A stretch of DNA of 64,000 bases from assembly GCF_018069865.1 (NCBI RefSeq), contig NZ_JAGQDG010000007.1:248001-312000 (forward strand), read 5' to 3'. The position numbers and the translations under genes were made by a program. Of the stretch, positions 15,078 through 24,405 are shown piece after piece. Origin of the DNA: Ideonella paludis. GTDB lineage: Bacteria; Pseudomonadota; Gammaproteobacteria; Burkholderiales; Burkholderiaceae_C. Each line of letters begins with the position of its first letter. Position 1 is the first letter of the stretch. The notes beneath the pieces were generated by a model that was not told the origin of the DNA, made no database searches, and worked only from the letters and a program-made list of their open reading frames with translations.

Positions 15078-15550
15078 AGCTCTGGCGCATTGCCGCCGAA
15101 ACCCGCCAATACCCCGCACACGACCTCTCCGGCAAGGGCGCGGCCATCAGCCCGGGCCGCTGGAACGAAGAGCAGCAAGCCGTGGTGTATGCGGCGCCCA
15201 CCATCGCCATGGCGGTGCTGGAAACGGCTGCTCACCTGGACCCAGGCGGCTGGCCGTTGAACCGATTCTTGGTGTGTATCAAAGTGCCTGACGAGGTGTG
15301 GGAGCGGCGCGAAGAGCTGCCCGCCGAACACCTGCCGCCCGCCTGGGCGGCCATCCCGGCGGGCTTGTCCAGCGTGACGGTGGGGGCGCAATGGCTGGCC
15401 TCCCGCAGCAGCGCGATTTTGCTGGTGCCCTCGGTCATCGTGCCCGAGGAATGGGTGGCCTTGATCAACCCCGCGCATGCGGATGCAGCCCGCATCAAGG
15501 CCAGCGTGCAACGGCCCGTCACTTACCAGCAGTTGTTCCGCGCTATTTAG
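15074..15550 (+). CDS. RES-domain toxin
   Basis: The 158-aa protein is a RES-domain toxin; characterised relatives degrade or modify NAD+ when free of antitoxin. Family marks are the start KLWRIA, GRWNEEQQAVVYAA (the R-x-N near residue 35 is the typical RES motif), ETAAHLD and the late WVALINPAHADAARI. The start is a GTG overlapping the antitoxin stop (GTGA), which implies translational coupling. It converges on the regulator gene and overlaps its end by 8 bp. Confidence 0.88.
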   Translation: MKLWRIAAETRQYPAHDLSGKGAAISPGRWNEEQQAVVYAAPTIAMAVLETAAHLDPGGWPLNRFLVCIKVPDEVWERREELPAEHLPPAWAAIPAGLSSVTVGAQWLASRSSAILLVPSVIVPEEWVALINPAHADAARIKASVQRPVTYQQLFRAI

Positions 15551-16715
15551 CGGGGGCAGACGGGCTGCGCTTCTTTGGCGCGCCCTTGGCCGCAGGCTTA
15601 CCGGGCGCTTTGAAATCCCACCAGGGCAGCGCGCGGGTCAGCGAGAGCACGTCGCCGCTGTCAGCCCGCTCATAGCCGGGCAGTTCTTCGAGCACATGGG
15701 CCCAGGTGGGCGCGTGCAAGACCTCGCAGAGCTTTTGCACAGCTGGGTGTTCTAACGCATCTTTGAGGCAGACCAAGAAATAGTCTTCCTCCATCAGCGG
15801 CACAAAGTCCAGGCCAAAGGCCTTGGCAGCGGCTTCCAGGCCCAAGCCCACGTCGCCCACGCCGGCGGCGAGTGCGGCGGCCACGGCCATGTGGCTGTCT
15901 TCGGTGGGGCCGAAGTAGTTGTTGATCAGGTGTGGCGCCACATTGGCTTGGGCCAGCAGGTGGTCGGTCAGCAGCCGCGTGCCCGAGCCGGGCTGGCGGT
16001 TGATGAAGCGGGCGTCGTGGTGGGCCAAGTCAGGCAGGTTGCGCAGCTTCAGCGGGTTGCCTTTGGCCACCATCAGGCCTTGGGTGCGGCGGGTGCAGCC
16101 GATGAGCTTGTGCTTGCCGGGTTGCAGCAGGGGCTTCAGGCCTTGGGCAAAAACATTGCTGCTGTTCTCCAGCGGCGGCACATGAAAGCCGGCCACCACG
16201 CAGCGGCCTTCGGCCAGCGCCCGCAGGGCGTCCATGCTGCCCGCAAACTTCAGGTCGATGTGCAGGCGGTGCTCGGTGCTGGCACGCTCGCGCAGGCCGG
16301 GCAGGGCCAGGTCGTGGCTGGCGTAAATGGTCAAAACCTGCTGGCTGCCGTCCAGGGCTTCGGCCAGCACGCGCTCTAGCTCGGCGCGCAGGGCTTCAAT
16401 GTGCGGGGTCAGCCGCGCCCGGGCGCGGGTTTCGGCCCACAGCAGGCGCTCGGCAAAAGGCGTTAAGCGGGCGGGCTGGCCTTGGGTCCAGGTCACCAGC
16501 GGCTGGCCCATTACCTCTTGCCAATGCTTTAGCGCGCCCCAGACATGGCGGTAAGACGCGCCCAGCGCCACGGCGGCATGCTGGATGGAGCCATGCTGGC
16601 GCACGGCCGAGAGCAAGTCGAACAAGGGGTTTTGGACGTCGGCGCCCCGCTGACCTTCGGGCTGGAAGGTGTATTGCAGATGAACGCCGCGAGAGGGTGA
16701 GCCGGGAGCAGACAT
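15543..16715 (-). CDS. ModE-like HTH regulator fused to a periplasmic-binding-like domain
   Basis: The 390-aa protein has an N-terminal winged helix like ModE/LysR (residues 28-90: NPLFDLLSAVRQHGSIQHAA, SYRHVWGALKHWQEVMG). Its C-terminal half resembles a molybdate/anion-binding protein used as a sensor (SGSMDALRALAEGRCVVAGFH-like segment, RQPGSGTRLLTDHLL, VAAALAAGVGDVGLG). Such fusions are predicted Mo/W- or formate-dehydrogenase-related regulators. It is divergent from selD. It is the best candidate in this window for a protein binding the TATGCA-N6-TGCATA sites, but that link is inference. A Lys/Pro-rich tail closes it. Confidence 0.82.
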   Translation of the reverse strand: MSAPGSPSRGVHLQYTFQPEGQRGADVQNPLFDLLSAVRQHGSIQHAAVALGASYRHVWGALKHWQEVMGQPLVTWTQGQPARLTPFAERLLWAETRARARLTPHIEALRAELERVLAEALDGSQQVLTIYASHDLALPGLRERASTEHRLHIDLKFAGSMDALRALAEGRCVVAGFHVPPLENSSNVFAQGLKPLLQPGKHKLIGCTRRTQGLMVAKGNPLKLRNLPDLAHHDARFINRQPGSGTRLLTDHLLAQANVAPHLINNYFGPTEDSHMAVAAALAAGVGDVGLGLEAAAKAFGLDFVPLMEEDYFLVCLKDALEHPAVQKLCEVLHAPTWAHVLEELPGYERADSGDVLSLTRALPWWDFKAPGKPAAKGAPKKRSPSAPAK

Positions 16716-16807
16716 GCCGTGATTGTGCCCGCAGCAAGGCCTGTGCTGGCAGCGGGTATGCTCCCGCCTTCATTCGTGGCCCCTCCTTTCATCGCAAGCT
16801 GTTTCCC

Positions 16808-17857
16808 ATGAGCACTCCCGAACCCAAACTCACCTCGCTCTCCCATGGTGGCGGCTGCGGCTGCAAGATTGCGCCGGGCGTGCTCAGCGACATCTTGCGG
16901 GGCACCGCAGGCATGGCCTTGCCGCCCGAGTTGCTGGTGGGCATAGAAACTGCGGACGATGCGGCGGTCTACAAGCTCAACGACGAGCAGGCGTTGATCG
17001 CCACCACCGACTTCTTCATGCCCATCGTCGACGATGCCTTCGACTTTGGCCGCATCGCCGCCACCAATGCCATCAGCGATGTTTACGCCATGGGCGGCAC
17101 GCCCATCATGGCCTTGGCGCTGGTGGGCATGCCCATCAACGTGCTGTCCACCGCCACCATTGGCCGCATCTTGGACGGCGGCGCATCGGTCTGCAAGGCG
17201 GCGGGTATTCCCATTGCCGGCGGCCACACCATCGACTCGGTCGAGCCCATTTATGGCCTGGTGGCCTTGGGGCTGGTGCACCCCAGCCGCATCAAGCGCA
17301 ATGCCGACGCCCAGGTGGGTGATGTGCTGGTGCTGGGCAAGGCGCTGGGCGTGGGCGTCCTGTCGGCCGCGCTCAAGAAGGGCAAGCTGGACGACGCCGG
17401 CTATGCCCAGATGATCGCCACCACCACGCGGCTCAACACCCCTGGCCCGGCCCTGGCCGCCTTGCCTGGTGTGCATGCACTGACGGACGTGACCGGCTTT
17501 GGCCTGGCAGGCCATGCGCTGGAGATGGCGCGTGGCAGCGGCCACACCGTGCGTCTGGATTGGGCCCAAGTGCCCTTGCTAGCGGGTGTGCGGGCTTTGG
17601 CGGAGCAAGGTTGCGTGACCGGGGCCTCGGGCCGCAACTGGGCTGGCTATGGCCCTGACGTGGCCTTGGGTGCTGACTTCACCGACCTGGACCGCGCTTT
17701 GCTGACCGACCCGCAAACCAGCGGCGGCCTGCTGGTGGCTTGTGCGCCCGACGCGGTGGACACCGTGCTGGCCACCTTCAAGGCCCAAGGCTTTGACGCA
17801 GCGGCGGTGGTGGGTGAGGTGGTGGCCAAGGGCTCCCACGCGCTCCAAGTGGTCTGA
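16808..17857 (+). CDS. selD: selenide, water dikinase
   Basis: The 349-aa enzyme makes selenophosphate from selenide and ATP for selenocysteine or 2-selenouridine synthesis. The active site is SHGGGCGCKI with Cys17 and Lys20 at the positions of the E. coli enzyme, so this is the Cys, not the Sec, form. Further family marks are TTDFFMPIVDDAFDFGRIAA-like and LTDVTGFGLAGH. The upstream open frame is ignored because the conserved N-terminus begins at 16808. No selA, selB, tRNA-Sec or selU lies in the window; the divergent Mo/W-type regulator hints at a selenium-dependent formate dehydrogenase elsewhere. Confidence 0.95.
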   Translation: MSTPEPKLTSLSHGGGCGCKIAPGVLSDILRGTAGMALPPELLVGIETADDAAVYKLNDEQALIATTDFFMPIVDDAFDFGRIAATNAISDVYAMGGTPIMALALVGMPINVLSTATIGRILDGGASVCKAAGIPIAGGHTIDSVEPIYGLVALGLVHPSRIKRNADAQVGDVLVLGKALGVGVLSAALKKGKLDDAGYAQMIATTTRLNTPGPALAALPGVHALTDVTGFGLAGHALEMARGSGHTVRLDWAQVPLLAGVRALAEQGCVTGASGRNWAGYGPDVALGADFTDLDRALLTDPQTSGGLLVACAPDAVDTVLATFKAQGFDAAAVVGEVVAKGSHALQVV

Positions 17858-17870
17858 GGGCGTGAGGCCC

Positions 17871-18389
17871 ATGCGCTTTAGCCGCCGACACAGTCTGCTC
17901 GCTCTGGCGGGCGTGTTGGCAAGCCCCAGTTGGGCCACACCCACCCGTCAGGCGTGGCCGCGTGGTCAGGCCACCCCCCCGCTGCGTTTGCCCGGCCTGG
18001 ACGGCCAGATGCTGGACCTCACCAGCCTGAAGGGCCGCCCCGTGCTGCTGAACTTCTGGGCCACCTGGTGTGATGCCTGCCGCGCCGAGATGCCTTCGCT
18101 GCAATTGTTGGACACCCAGCATGAACGCGACGGGCTGGTGACCTGGGCGGTGAATTTCAAAGAGTCTGTGGGCGTGATCCAGCGCTTTCAGGCGCAGACA
18201 GATTTCGACCTGACCGTGCTGCGCGATGCCAGCGGGCAGGCCAGCAAGAGTTGGGGTGTGCGCGCCTTTCCGACCAGCATCCTCATTGGGCGAGACGGGC
18301 AAGCCCGCTGGCGCATCGAGGGCGAGGTGGATTGGCAGCAGCCGCCCGCACGACAATGGATACAAGAGTTGATTAAGGACACCCGATGA
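17871..18389 (+). CDS. TlpA-like periplasmic thioredoxin
   Basis: The 172-aa protein has an N-terminal signal with paired Arg (SRRHSLLALAGVLAS) and a thioredoxin-fold domain with active site WATWCDACRAEMP. TlpA/ResA-type proteins reduce disulfides in the periplasm, often during cytochrome c or copper-site assembly. It lies 13 bp after selD, and its stop overlaps the start of the next gene (ATGA), so the three genes are probably one transcript. The cis-Pro region (RAFPTSILIGRDGQ) is intact. Confidence 0.9.
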   Translation: MRFSRRHSLLALAGVLASPSWATPTRQAWPRGQATPPLRLPGLDGQMLDLTSLKGRPVLLNFWATWCDACRAEMPSLQLLDTQHERDGLVTWAVNFKESVGVIQRFQAQTDFDLTVLRDASGQASKSWGVRAFPTSILIGRDGQARWRIEGEVDWQQPPARQWIQELIKDTR

Positions 18390-19504
18390 CCCACCCCACC
18401 CTGACCCGCCGCCACACTTTGCAAGCCCTGGCCGCCGCCACCGCCGTGGGCCTGCAGCCCAGTTGGGCCCAGGCGCCCCAGCGCCGCTTTGAACCAACCC
18501 CTGGGGCATGGCGTCGTTTTGAGCTGAGCACCGAGGTGCAAGTGCCCGAGGTGCGTGGTCACACGCGGCTGTGGCTGCCCATCCCCGATGTCGAGTCCGA
18601 CTATCAACGCGTTGAAGGCCACCGCTGGAGTGGCAATGCCCAGCGCGTGCAGGTGGTGGCCGATGCGCCGCGTGGCGTGCGCATGCTGATGGCCGAGTTC
18701 ACGCCCGAGGCTGGGCTACCGCGCCTGACGCTGACCAGCACGCTGCAAACCCGCAGTCGCGCCGTGAACTGGCAGGAGAAGCGCCGGGTGAGCGAAGACC
18801 CCGCCCTGCTGCGGGCGGCACTCCAGCCCACCGCATTGCTGCCGCTGGACGGCATCGTCCGCAAGACGGCGCAGGAAGCCACCCGGGGTGCCCGCACCGA
18901 CTTGGACAAGGTTCGTGGCATCTACCAATGGGTGGTCACCCATGCTCACCGCGAGCCCAAGACCCGAGGCTGCGGCACCGGCGACATCAAAGCCATGCTG
19001 GAGACCGGAAACCTGGGCGGCAAGTGTGCCGACCTGAACGCGGTGTTTGTGGGCCTGTGCCGCGCTGTGGGCGTGCCGGCGCGCGACGTCTACGGCCTGC
19101 GCTTGGCACCGTCTGCCTTCGGCTACAAAGAGCTGGGGGCCGGCTCGGCCAAGCTGCAAGGGGCGCAGCACTGCCGTGCTGAAGTCTTCTTGGCTCAGTA
19201 CGGCTGGGTGGCGATGGACCCGGCCGATGTGCTCAAGGTGATGCGCCAAGAAACTCCCGAGTGGATCAAGGACCCGGCCCACCCGGTGGTGGCCCCCGTC
19301 ATGGCCGGCTTGTTTGGCGGCTGGGAGGGCAACTGGGTGGCCTGGAACACGGCTCATGATGTGCGCTTGCCCGGCTCTAAAGAAGACACCCCGCTGGGCT
19401 TCCTGATGTACCCCAATGGCGAGAACGACCTGGGGCGCTTTGATGAGCTGTCGCCAGACAGCTTCCGATATGCAATCCAGGCCCGAGAGTTGAGCGCGGC
19501 CTGA
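18386..19504 (+). CDS. transglutaminase-like domain protein, exported
   Basis: The 372-aa protein has an RR-containing signal (LTRRHTLQALAAATAVG) and a transglutaminase-like core. The Cys-His-Asp triad is seen as GGKCADLNAVFVGLCRAVGVPAR, AQHCRAEVF and VAMDPADV. In bacteria such proteins are usually thiol peptidases or transamidases acting in the envelope. It is translationally coupled to the TlpA-like gene, which may keep its active Cys reduced; that is inference. The C-terminal 80 residues have no motif I recognise. Confidence 0.85.
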   Translation: MTHPTLTRRHTLQALAAATAVGLQPSWAQAPQRRFEPTPGAWRRFELSTEVQVPEVRGHTRLWLPIPDVESDYQRVEGHRWSGNAQRVQVVADAPRGVRMLMAEFTPEAGLPRLTLTSTLQTRSRAVNWQEKRRVSEDPALLRAALQPTALLPLDGIVRKTAQEATRGARTDLDKVRGIYQWVVTHAHREPKTRGCGTGDIKAMLETGNLGGKCADLNAVFVGLCRAVGVPARDVYGLRLAPSAFGYKELGAGSAKLQGAQHCRAEVFLAQYGWVAMDPADVLKVMRQETPEWIKDPAHPVVAPVMAGLFGGWEGNWVAWNTAHDVRLPGSKEDTPLGFLMYPNGENDLGRFDELSPDSFRYAIQARELSAA

Positions 19505-19517
19505 AGAGCCTGGGCAC

Positions 19518-19536
19518 CGGCCCGCTTCACGGGCCG
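19518..19536 (+). terminator. hairpin after the selD-tlpA-transglutaminase operon
   Basis: CGGCCCG and CGGGCCG pair around a 5-nt loop, 14 bp after the transglutaminase stop. There is no T-tract, so it is a weak or Rho-assisted terminator at best. Confidence 0.4.
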
Positions 19537-19689
19537 CAATTGACGTGGATCCGCGGCACTTATCCACGCATTGCCCTTCCAGGAGGCAGCGCACCATCCC
19601 GTCGTGAAAGCTTGCTACGTCAGCCCGCAGGGGTATGGCTTGGCAAGCTGGCACAGCTAGGCTGCCTCAACTCACTGGAAGGGATTCTC

Positions 19690-20148
19690 ATGAACCGCAT
19701 CATCTCGCTGCTGGCTGGTGCCAGCCTGATCGCCCTGGGCTCGCTGGCTACGGCCGCTGATGGCGGTGCAACGCCAGAGCAGGCCACCGACATGGTCAAG
19801 AAGGGCGTGGCCTTCATCAAGGCCAATGGCAAAGAAAAGGGCTATGCCGAGATCACCAGCAAGACCAGCCAGTTCAAGTTCCAAGACCTGTACCTCGTGG
19901 TCTATGGCCTGGACGGCACCGTGCATGCTCATGGCGCCAACGAAAAAATGGTCGGCCGCAACCTGATCGATCTGAAGGATGTGGACGGCAAGGCCTTTGT
20001 GCGCGAGCGCGTTGAAATGGCCAAGTCCAAGAACACCTTCTGGCAGGACTACAAGTTCACCAACCCCGAGAACAAAAAGATCGAGCCCAAGACCATGTAC
20101 TGCGAAAAGCTGGACGACACCGTGGTGTGTGGTGGCATCTACAAATGA
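19690..20148 (+). CDS. secreted single-Cache (sCache_2-like) domain protein
   Basis: The 152-aa protein has a clean signal peptide (IISLLAGASLIALGSLATAA) and one Cache domain: AFIKANGKEKGYAEI, DLYLVVYGLDGTVHAHGAN, MVGRNLIDLKDVDGKAFVRE and a closing Cys pair (MYCEKLDDTVVCGG). The domain binds small ligands in the periplasm. The next gene, 75 bp on, is a chemoreceptor, so it may present a ligand to it. The GGAAGGG before ATG 19690 decides the start. Confidence 0.85.
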   Translation: MNRIISLLAGASLIALGSLATAADGGATPEQATDMVKKGVAFIKANGKEKGYAEITSKTSQFKFQDLYLVVYGLDGTVHAHGANEKMVGRNLIDLKDVDGKAFVRERVEMAKSKNTFWQDYKFTNPENKKIEPKTMYCEKLDDTVVCGGIYK

Positions 20149-20223
20149 TCGACAGGTTGAAGGCTTGAACTCACTGCCGTGCAAATTCGCCCGTTTCGCC
20201 GGGCGTACTGAGGGATCAACCCG

Positions 20224-21759
20224 ATGAAACTCGCCACCAAGCTCTTGCTGGCGCCCATGATGGCCGTGGGTGTGGTGCTGCTTGCAGCCAGTATCAATAC
20301 CGTTCTGATGACTCGTCAGGCCGACCATGCTCAGGCCGAATTCAAAGGCCATATTGGCATCTTCAAGGCATTGACGGCACAGCAGGAGGAATTGGGCGAG
20401 GTCCATGCGCGCAATTACCGTACGGTGGCCTTGGTGGCGTCGCTGGATGAAGCGCAGGTCAAGGCAGCCCGTGAGGCGCTGGCCAAGCAGATGCAGACGC
20501 TCAAGGACGCATTGGCCGTGCTGTCTAAAGATGAACAAGCCACTGACGAGTTGCGCAAGCTCTTGGCCTCGGCCACGCCAGTGATTGATCTCTATCGCAA
20601 GCAGGCCGACGACGCGATTGACATGGCGTCTGTAGACCCCAACACCGGCGTCGCCGCTATGCAGAGCGCTGACGCGAGCTTTGCACGCCTGGCCAAAGGG
20701 GTCGAGGCCGCCGTGACCCAGATCGAAAGGGACTCCGCCGCAGAAGCAGCGGCCATGACGGCGCAAAGCCACCGCACCACGGCCATCGTCGCGGCGCTGG
20801 CCTTGATGGCCACCGCCGCAGCCGTGGCGTTTGCCGTGGTGTCTCAGCGCCGCAGCATTGCGGAGCTGCACAGGGCGCGCCAGCTCGCCTCTGCGGTGGC
20901 CGACGGCGACTTGACCCAGCGCATCGAGACCCAGTCTAACGATGAGATTGGGGAGCTGATCACCACCCTGGCTCAGATGCAAGACAAGCTGCGCGCCTTG
21001 GTCACCGAGATCCGTGTCAGTGCCGACAGCATTCAGACAGCCAGCGCTGAAGTGGCCACGGGTAACCAAGATTTGAGCGGACGCACTGAGGTCACCGCCA
21101 GCAGCTTGCAGCAAACGGCGTCCAGCATGGAGCAGCTCACGGGCACCGTGGCGCAAAGCGCGGATGCGGCCTCGCAGGCCAACCAGTTGGCGTCCAGTGC
21201 CTCAGATGTGGCCGTGCGTGGCAACGATGTGGTGGGCCAAGTGGTCCACACCATGAACGATATTCACAGCGCCAGTGCCAAGATCGCGGACATCATTGGC
21301 GTGATCGACGGCATCGCCTTCCAAACCAATATCCTCGCGCTGAATGCAGCGGTGGAGGCCGCCCGTGCGGGCGAGCAAGGCCGAGGCTTTGCGGTGGTGG
21401 CGGGTGAGGTGCGCAGCCTCGCGCAGCGCAGCGCTGAGGCCGCCAAAGAGATCAAGGGCCTGATTGGCGCCAGCGTTGAGAGGGTGCAGTCCGGCAGCCA
21501 GTTGGTCAGTGATGCCGGTGACACCATGCAGGAAGTCGTGACCAGCGTGAAGCGTGTCAGCGACATCATTGGCGAGATCAGCCTGGCCACGCGAGAGCAA
21601 CGCCAGGGCATCAGTCAGGTCAATCAAACCGTGACCCAGCTCGACCAAATGACGCAGCAGAACGCGGCGTTGGTGGAGCAAAGCGCGGCGGCGGCCGAGT
21701 CCCTCAAAGACCAGGCGCAGCGCTTGGCGACGGTGGTGGGGACCTTCCGCTTGCAGTAA
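20224..21759 (+). CDS. methyl-accepting chemotaxis protein
   Basis: The 511-aa receptor has an N-terminal membrane anchor ([17 protein letters not shown]), a helical periplasmic domain (residues about 35-185), a second membrane segment ([20 protein letters not shown]), a HAMP domain and the signalling hairpin with the conserved tip EIKGLIGAS preceded by [20 protein letters not shown] and [19 protein letters not shown]. It controls CheA and flagellar bias. The periplasmic part looks like a four-helix-bundle sensor. Its end overlaps the convergent RnfD-like gene by 56 bp. Confidence 0.95.
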   Translation: MKLATKLLLAPMMAVGVVLLAASINTVLMTRQADHAQAEFKGHIGIFKALTAQQEELGEVHARNYRTVALVASLDEAQVKAAREALAKQMQTLKDALAVLSKDEQATDELRKLLASATPVIDLYRKQADDAIDMASVDPNTGVAAMQSADASFARLAKGVEAAVTQIERDSAAEAAAMTAQSHRTTAIVAALALMATAAAVAFAVVSQRRSIAELHRARQLASAVADGDLTQRIETQSNDEIGELITTLAQMQDKLRALVTEIRVSADSIQTASAEVATGNQDLSGRTEVTASSLQQTASSMEQLTGTVAQSADAASQANQLASSASDVAVRGNDVVGQVVHTMNDIHSASAKIADIIGVIDGIAFQTNILALNAAVEAARAGEQGRGFAVVAGEVRSLAQRSAEAAKEIKGLIGASVERVQSGSQLVSDAGDTMQEVVTSVKRVSDIIGEISLATREQRQGISQVNQTVTQLDQMTQQNAALVEQSAAAAESLKDQAQRLATVVGTFRLQ

Positions 21760-22567
21760 GCCACTGCGGCCGCTCACCCGGCCGCCAGCGGTTGAGCAGC
21801 GGCACCAAGGGGCTGGCCAGCAGCAGCATCACGATCAGCCCGTGCGGCTTGTAGAGCACGAACTGCCACACGAAGGCCGCCAGTGCGACCAGCACCGCAT
21901 AGGCCACGCGCAGGCTGCGCGTGCGCGGCGTGGTCATCGGGTCAGAGATCATGAAAAAGGCAAACAACAGCAAGCTGCCCGTGCTGAACTGATGCCACCA
22001 AATCGAGAGTGCCAAGCTGGCCTCGGTCTCCAGCCACACGAGCCGTGCGGCCAGCAGGCCCCCCCAGGCCAGTAAAAAGCTCACAGAGATATCGAGCCGC
22101 CCGACGCAGCGGGTGACCCAAGCACCCAGCGCGACAAACCACAGCGCGAGCAGCGTCTCTGAGCCCCATTGCCCCGGAGACAACCATGCACCCGGCACGA
22201 CGGCCCAGGCCAAAAAGGCCGCCAGGTTGGCGGGGTTGAAGACATGGCTGCGCTGCTCGCCCGTGCCCGCCCGCACCACAAATTTGCTGCTGCAGGCCAC
22301 GCAGGCCAGCAGCGGGTGGACCCAGACCGACTCCGCCCGCACCAAGACGCTGATGCCAATGGCCGTGATGACCGCGCTGAGATAAGGCCCCACGCCACGC
22401 GCTGGCAGGCCCAAGCGCCGCAGCCAGAAGGCCTGCGTCAAGAGGCTGGCGCTGAGCGCACCCAGCACCTGCAAGCCGGTGAGCGCAAAGTCTTTGGCCA
22501 GGGCACCGAAGGCTAAAAAGCAGCCCACAAAGGCGATCTGGAACCAGCGCGGGTCTAGGCGCGTCAT
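21704..22567 (-). CDS. RnfD/NqrB-family integral membrane protein
   Basis: The 287-aa protein has about eight hydrophobic segments and the RnfD/NqrB signatures: [15 protein letters not shown] near the middle and [17 protein letters not shown], the stretch that includes the covalent FMN attachment Thr in RnfD/NqrB. No other Rnf/Nqr subunits are nearby, so this is a stand-alone member. It follows the DUF2330 gene by 7 bp in the same direction and is likely co-transcribed with it. The last 25 residues are Pro/Ser-rich and overlap the chemoreceptor gene. Function is unknown. Confidence 0.8.
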   Translation of the reverse strand: MTRLDPRWFQIAFVGCFLAFGALAKDFALTGLQVLGALSASLLTQAFWLRRLGLPARGVGPYLSAVITAIGISVLVRAESVWVHPLLACVACSSKFVVRAGTGEQRSHVFNPANLAAFLAWAVVPGAWLSPGQWGSETLLALWFVALGAWVTRCVGRLDISVSFLLAWGGLLAARLVWLETEASLALSIWWHQFSTGSLLLFAFFMISDPMTTPRTRSLRVAYAVLVALAAFVWQFVLYKPHGLIVMLLLASPLVPLLNRWRPGERPQWLTASGRSPPPSPSAAPGL

Positions 22568-22574
22568 GGCAGCT

Positions 22575-24305
22575 TCAGCCCGGAGTTTGGCCGTTGGTCA
22601 CCACTGCTGTTGCGGCTGACGGGCGGGGCGCAAAGAGGCGCTCCCACCAGGTGGCGGCCACTGGCTTACCGGAGCCGCTGCTGTTGGCAGTGGGCGGCTT
22701 GCCTTCACCCCGTCCGAGCTTGTCAATGTCGGCCAGCGACCAGCCGGTCAGCTTGGCCAGGGTCAGGCTTTCTTGCTTGATGCGGGCCGGCACTTGTTCT
22801 TCGTAGTAGCGGCGGGCCGACTCCAAGGTGCTGCGCTTGCTGGCGTTGCAAGACTCGGCACACTCCTGGGCCAGTTGCGCTTCAGACTTGCCCGCATAGG
22901 CCTGCGGGTTGCCTTCCCAGCGCGGGTTGCGCGCGGGCTTGGCCAAGGTGGCCGGGTCCAGCGCCTTCAGGCGGTCCAACACCCGCTCGACCTTGGGCTT
23001 GCACAGGGCCTCGCACTCTTGCTTGCCCATCTCCGCCGCGCATTGGGCTTGTGAGCCGGCATAGGGGTTGTGCACCACGTAGCGGGTTTGGAAGTTCTGG
23101 CGGTCCTTGGTCTGGGTAAAGGCCAGGTCGTCGGGGAAGGTGGCGGGCGTGTAGCGCACATGCAGGCGGGTCAGCATCACCGGCTGGGCACCGCCACCGG
23201 GCGGCAGCACCATGGGTGGCAAGCGGCTGGGGGCGGGCACTTGCAAGCGCTTGAAGGCCTCATCGGCCTGGCCGTCGAGCCAGAACACGCCGGCTTGGCG
23301 CAGCTCTTCCGGCGACAGCGGGTTGGCCGCGCAAGGGTCGCACCAAGACATGTCCCAGAAGTACTCGGTGAAGGCCACGCGGTAGTCCTCGCGCTGGGCC
23401 GAGGTGTCGAACAAGGCCTTGTAAAAGTCCTTGAAATGCGGCTTGATGAAGTGCGGCAGGTTCTCGTTGGCCGCCAGCTTGACGGTGCGGTAATTGCTGC
23501 TCTCGACCCGGCCTTCGCGCGTCAGCGCATAGACGATCAGGTCTTGCGGCTTGTTCGGTGAGGCGTTCAGCATCCCCAAACGCATGGGCAGCATGAACTT
23601 CTCGCTCTCGAAGGCGAACTGCAGCGGCCGCAAGTGGCTGTAACCCAGCTTGGCCTGCTCCTTCAGGTTGACCTTGGCCACAAAAAACTTCATGCCTTGG
23701 TTGATGTAGGGCTTGAGCGCCGCCGACGCGCCCCGAGGAATGCGGTAGCCGTTCTCGCGCAGCCAAATCTCCAGCCCGTCCGACTGCTTGGCTGAGAGGC
23801 TCACGATGTCGTATTCCTCCAGGGTGTACTTGGCTTCGACCGTCACACCCAGGGCTTTGTTGCGGGCCAAGGTGCCTGCCCGGTCGGCCATCATCGGGGC
23901 TGCGGCCATGGCCACCGGCACGGGCGGGCGTGGGTAGAGGTCCTCGCTCCAGTCCATGCGGAACTGGCAGGGGTTCTGGTCGTGGTATTCGGCGAGGCGG
24001 GGGCTGGAGTAGGCATCCAGGCGCTCGAACATCACCTTCTCAGCCACCCGCACCTGGCCTTGTTTGAGGGTGACCGGCGTGGGGACGATCAGCGCAAACT
24101 CTTTGAGCGGGCCGGAGTAGTCGTTGAGCATGGACAGCACGGTGCGCTGGCCGTCCCGCACCAACACGACTTGGCTGGCTTCGTTGAACAAACTGGCATC
24201 GGCCTTGCCGGCGTAAAAGCCGCAAAAGGCATGGGCAGGTGCGGCGGCCACGCTGCACAAAGCGGCAGCCAAAGCGCCGAGCGCGGCGCGGGGCAGAGCA
24301 AGCAT
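22575..24305 (-). CDS. DUF2330 domain-containing secreted protein
   Basis: The 576-aa protein has a signal peptide ending AAAPAHA and opens with the DUF2330 pattern FCGFYAGKADASLFNEASQV, continuing VLVRDGQRTVLSMLNDYSG. The C-terminal half contains several Cys (QCAAEMGKQECEALCKP, CAESCNASK), plausibly disulfides. Near the C-terminus is a Ser/Gly/Pro-rich tail. GGAGGAGAACCC directly before ATG 24305 fixes the start. It heads a two-gene operon with the RnfD/NqrB-like gene; a membrane or electron-transfer role is only a guess from that partner. Confidence 0.8.
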   Translation of the reverse strand: MLALPRAALGALAAALCSVAAAPAHAFCGFYAGKADASLFNEASQVVLVRDGQRTVLSMLNDYSGPLKEFALIVPTPVTLKQGQVRVAEKVMFERLDAYSSPRLAEYHDQNPCQFRMDWSEDLYPRPPVPVAMAAAPMMADRAGTLARNKALGVTVEAKYTLEEYDIVSLSAKQSDGLEIWLRENGYRIPRGASAALKPYINQGMKFFVAKVNLKEQAKLGYSHLRPLQFAFESEKFMLPMRLGMLNASPNKPQDLIVYALTREGRVESSNYRTVKLAANENLPHFIKPHFKDFYKALFDTSAQREDYRVAFTEYFWDMSWCDPCAANPLSPEELRQAGVFWLDGQADEAFKRLQVPAPSRLPPMVLPPGGGAQPVMLTRLHVRYTPATFPDDLAFTQTKDRQNFQTRYVVHNPYAGSQAQCAAEMGKQECEALCKPKVERVLDRLKALDPATLAKPARNPRWEGNPQAYAGKSEAQLAQECAESCNASKRSTLESARRYYEEQVPARIKQESLTLAKLTGWSLADIDKLGRGEGKPPTANSSGSGKPVAATWWERLFAPRPSAATAVVTNGQTPG

Positions 24306-24405
24306 GGGTTCTCCTCCATCGGTCGGGGTTCTGTGTCGAACGTCTGGAGTGTGCATCAGGTGCACGGCGCTTTGTTGACGCTGTGTAAAGCGTCTGCCGA
24401 AGCAC

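Noticed and set aside
13929-15119. Long minus-strand frames with GLGLGAWG repeats across the heptamer array
   Set aside because: The 7-bp repeat has no stop in any frame, so it creates long frames on both strands. They run antisense into the antitoxin gene and have no start signal or domain.
16731-16790. Another TATGCA-type operator in the regulator-selD gap
   Set aside because: TATGCT is present, but six bases on the right arm reads TTCATT, too far from TGCATA to call.
19672-21156. 494-codon minus-strand frame over the Cache and chemoreceptor genes
   Set aside because: It is a mirror of the chemoreceptor coding strand with no start signal.
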